From Pseudomonadota bacterium (GTDB lineage Bacteria > Desulfobacterota > JADFVX01), in contig JADFVX010000047.1 of NCBI GenBank assembly GCA_015222755.1, positions 1 to 6,627 on the forward strand: a DNA stretch of 6,627 nucleotides. The letters run 5' to 3'. The position numbers were made by a program, and so were the translations under genes. The notes beneath the pieces were generated by a model that was not told the origin of the DNA, made no database searches, and saw only the letters and a list, made by a program, of their open reading frames with translations. This document shows positions 6,219 to 6,627 of the stretch, in pieces; within the stretch, counting starts at the first letter, position 1; every line of letters begins with the position of its first letter.

Positions 6219-6627
6219 TCTTTACGTCCCACTCCATCATTATTACCTTGGCCTTTCTTAAAAGTACGTTGTAGGTGGCGACAGTTGGTATAGCCACTAC
6301 AAGGCCTACGGCGGTGACCTTAAGGGCAAGGGCCAGGCCGACCATTATCTTACCCGTATCCATAAGGCCGTCCTGCCCCATAGCGTAGAAGGTGAGCATT
6401 ATGCCGAGTACGGTGCCCAGAAGTCCTATATAGGGGGCGTTACTGCCTATAATGGCAAGAATGTGCAGCTTTTTTGTAAGCTCTATCTCCAGCATTTTTT
6501 TATGGGAGAATTTTGTAATGTCGATTTTTTTGTATACCATGTGCCTCTCTATTGCTATCGACAGTGCAATTACACTCATAAGCCCCAAAAAGCCTATAAT
6601 GCCGTAATCTATTGAATGTTTAAGCCA
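6211..6627 (-). CDS. exbB: ExbB, TonB-system proton channel subunit, 5' end off the window
   Basis: 138 residues are visible. The frame is open to the window edge, reading WLKHSIDYGIIGFLGLM at the start, so the TTG at 6588 is internal and probably only the first few residues are missing. There are three hydrophobic segments, at about 8-26, 56-82 and 95-123 of the visible protein, of the MotA/TolQ/ExbB type. T72 and T105 match Thr148 and Thr181 of E. coli ExbB. The position of E. coli Glu176 is L100, in LALALKVTAVGL, a form I recall from short ExbB proteins such as that of Helicobacter pylori. At about 140 residues it is far shorter than E. coli ExbB (244). Known role: pentameric scaffold of the inner-membrane proton channel. 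TolQ is a less likely alternative given the neighbours. Confidence 0.93.
   Translation of the reverse strand, partial: WLKHSIDYGIIGFLGLMSVIALSIAIERHMVYKKIDITKFSHKKMLEIELTKKLHILAIIGSNAPYIGLLGTVLGIMLTFYAMGQDGLMDTGKIMVGLALALKVTAVGLVVAIPTVATYNVLLRKAKVIMMEWDVKNG

Overview
The window looks like a chromosomal piece from a Gram-negative anaerobe or microaerophile. It encodes oxygen-sensitive Fe-S and flavin redox proteins, an outer-membrane-type lipoprotein and a TonB/ExbB/ExbD energy-transducing system. I cannot place the organism firmly. The TonB system is of the compact type known from Campylobacterota. The redox genes resemble those of autotrophic or sulfur-cycling anaerobes such as Nitrospirota, Desulfobacterota and Aquificota. 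That placement is inference only.

Plus strand, 1-4065: four closely spaced redox genes, read as one operon. In order they are a truncated HydB/AsrA-like 4Fe-4S protein, a HydG/AsrB-like FAD/NAD(P)H oxidoreductase with a C-terminal 2Fe-2S site, an SdhB/FrdB/TfrB-like iron-sulfur subunit, and an SdhA/FrdA/TfrA-like flavoprotein. No hydrogenase, sulfite reductase or membrane-anchor gene lies among them. The operon ends at a strong intrinsic terminator (about 4086-4119). The simplest reading is a soluble, pyridine-nucleotide-linked fumarate reductase (or succinate dehydrogenase). Electrons would pass from NAD(P)H through FAD, 2Fe-2S and 4Fe-4S centres to the catalytic flavin. Three sequence details fit this. 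The catalytic fumarate residues are conserved. The Fe-S subunit has a full 4Fe-4S motif where quinone-linked enzymes carry a 3Fe-4S site. The residue that covalently holds FAD in membrane-bound enzymes is Asn instead of His.

4120-4443: a non-coding gap between convergent transcription units. It holds three 9-bp tandem repeat units (4248-4274) and a second terminator serving the minus-strand lipoprotein gene.

Minus strand, 4444-4818: a small lipoprotein with a DUF5666-like beta domain and its own sigma-70-like promoter (4869-4898).

Minus strand, 5077-6627: exbB (missing only its extreme 5' end), exbD and tonB, with overlapping ends (8 nt and 4 nt). This is a translationally coupled operon for energising outer-membrane transport. 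tonB starts with TTG, and its product has a strongly bipolar Lys/Pro then Glu-rich linker.
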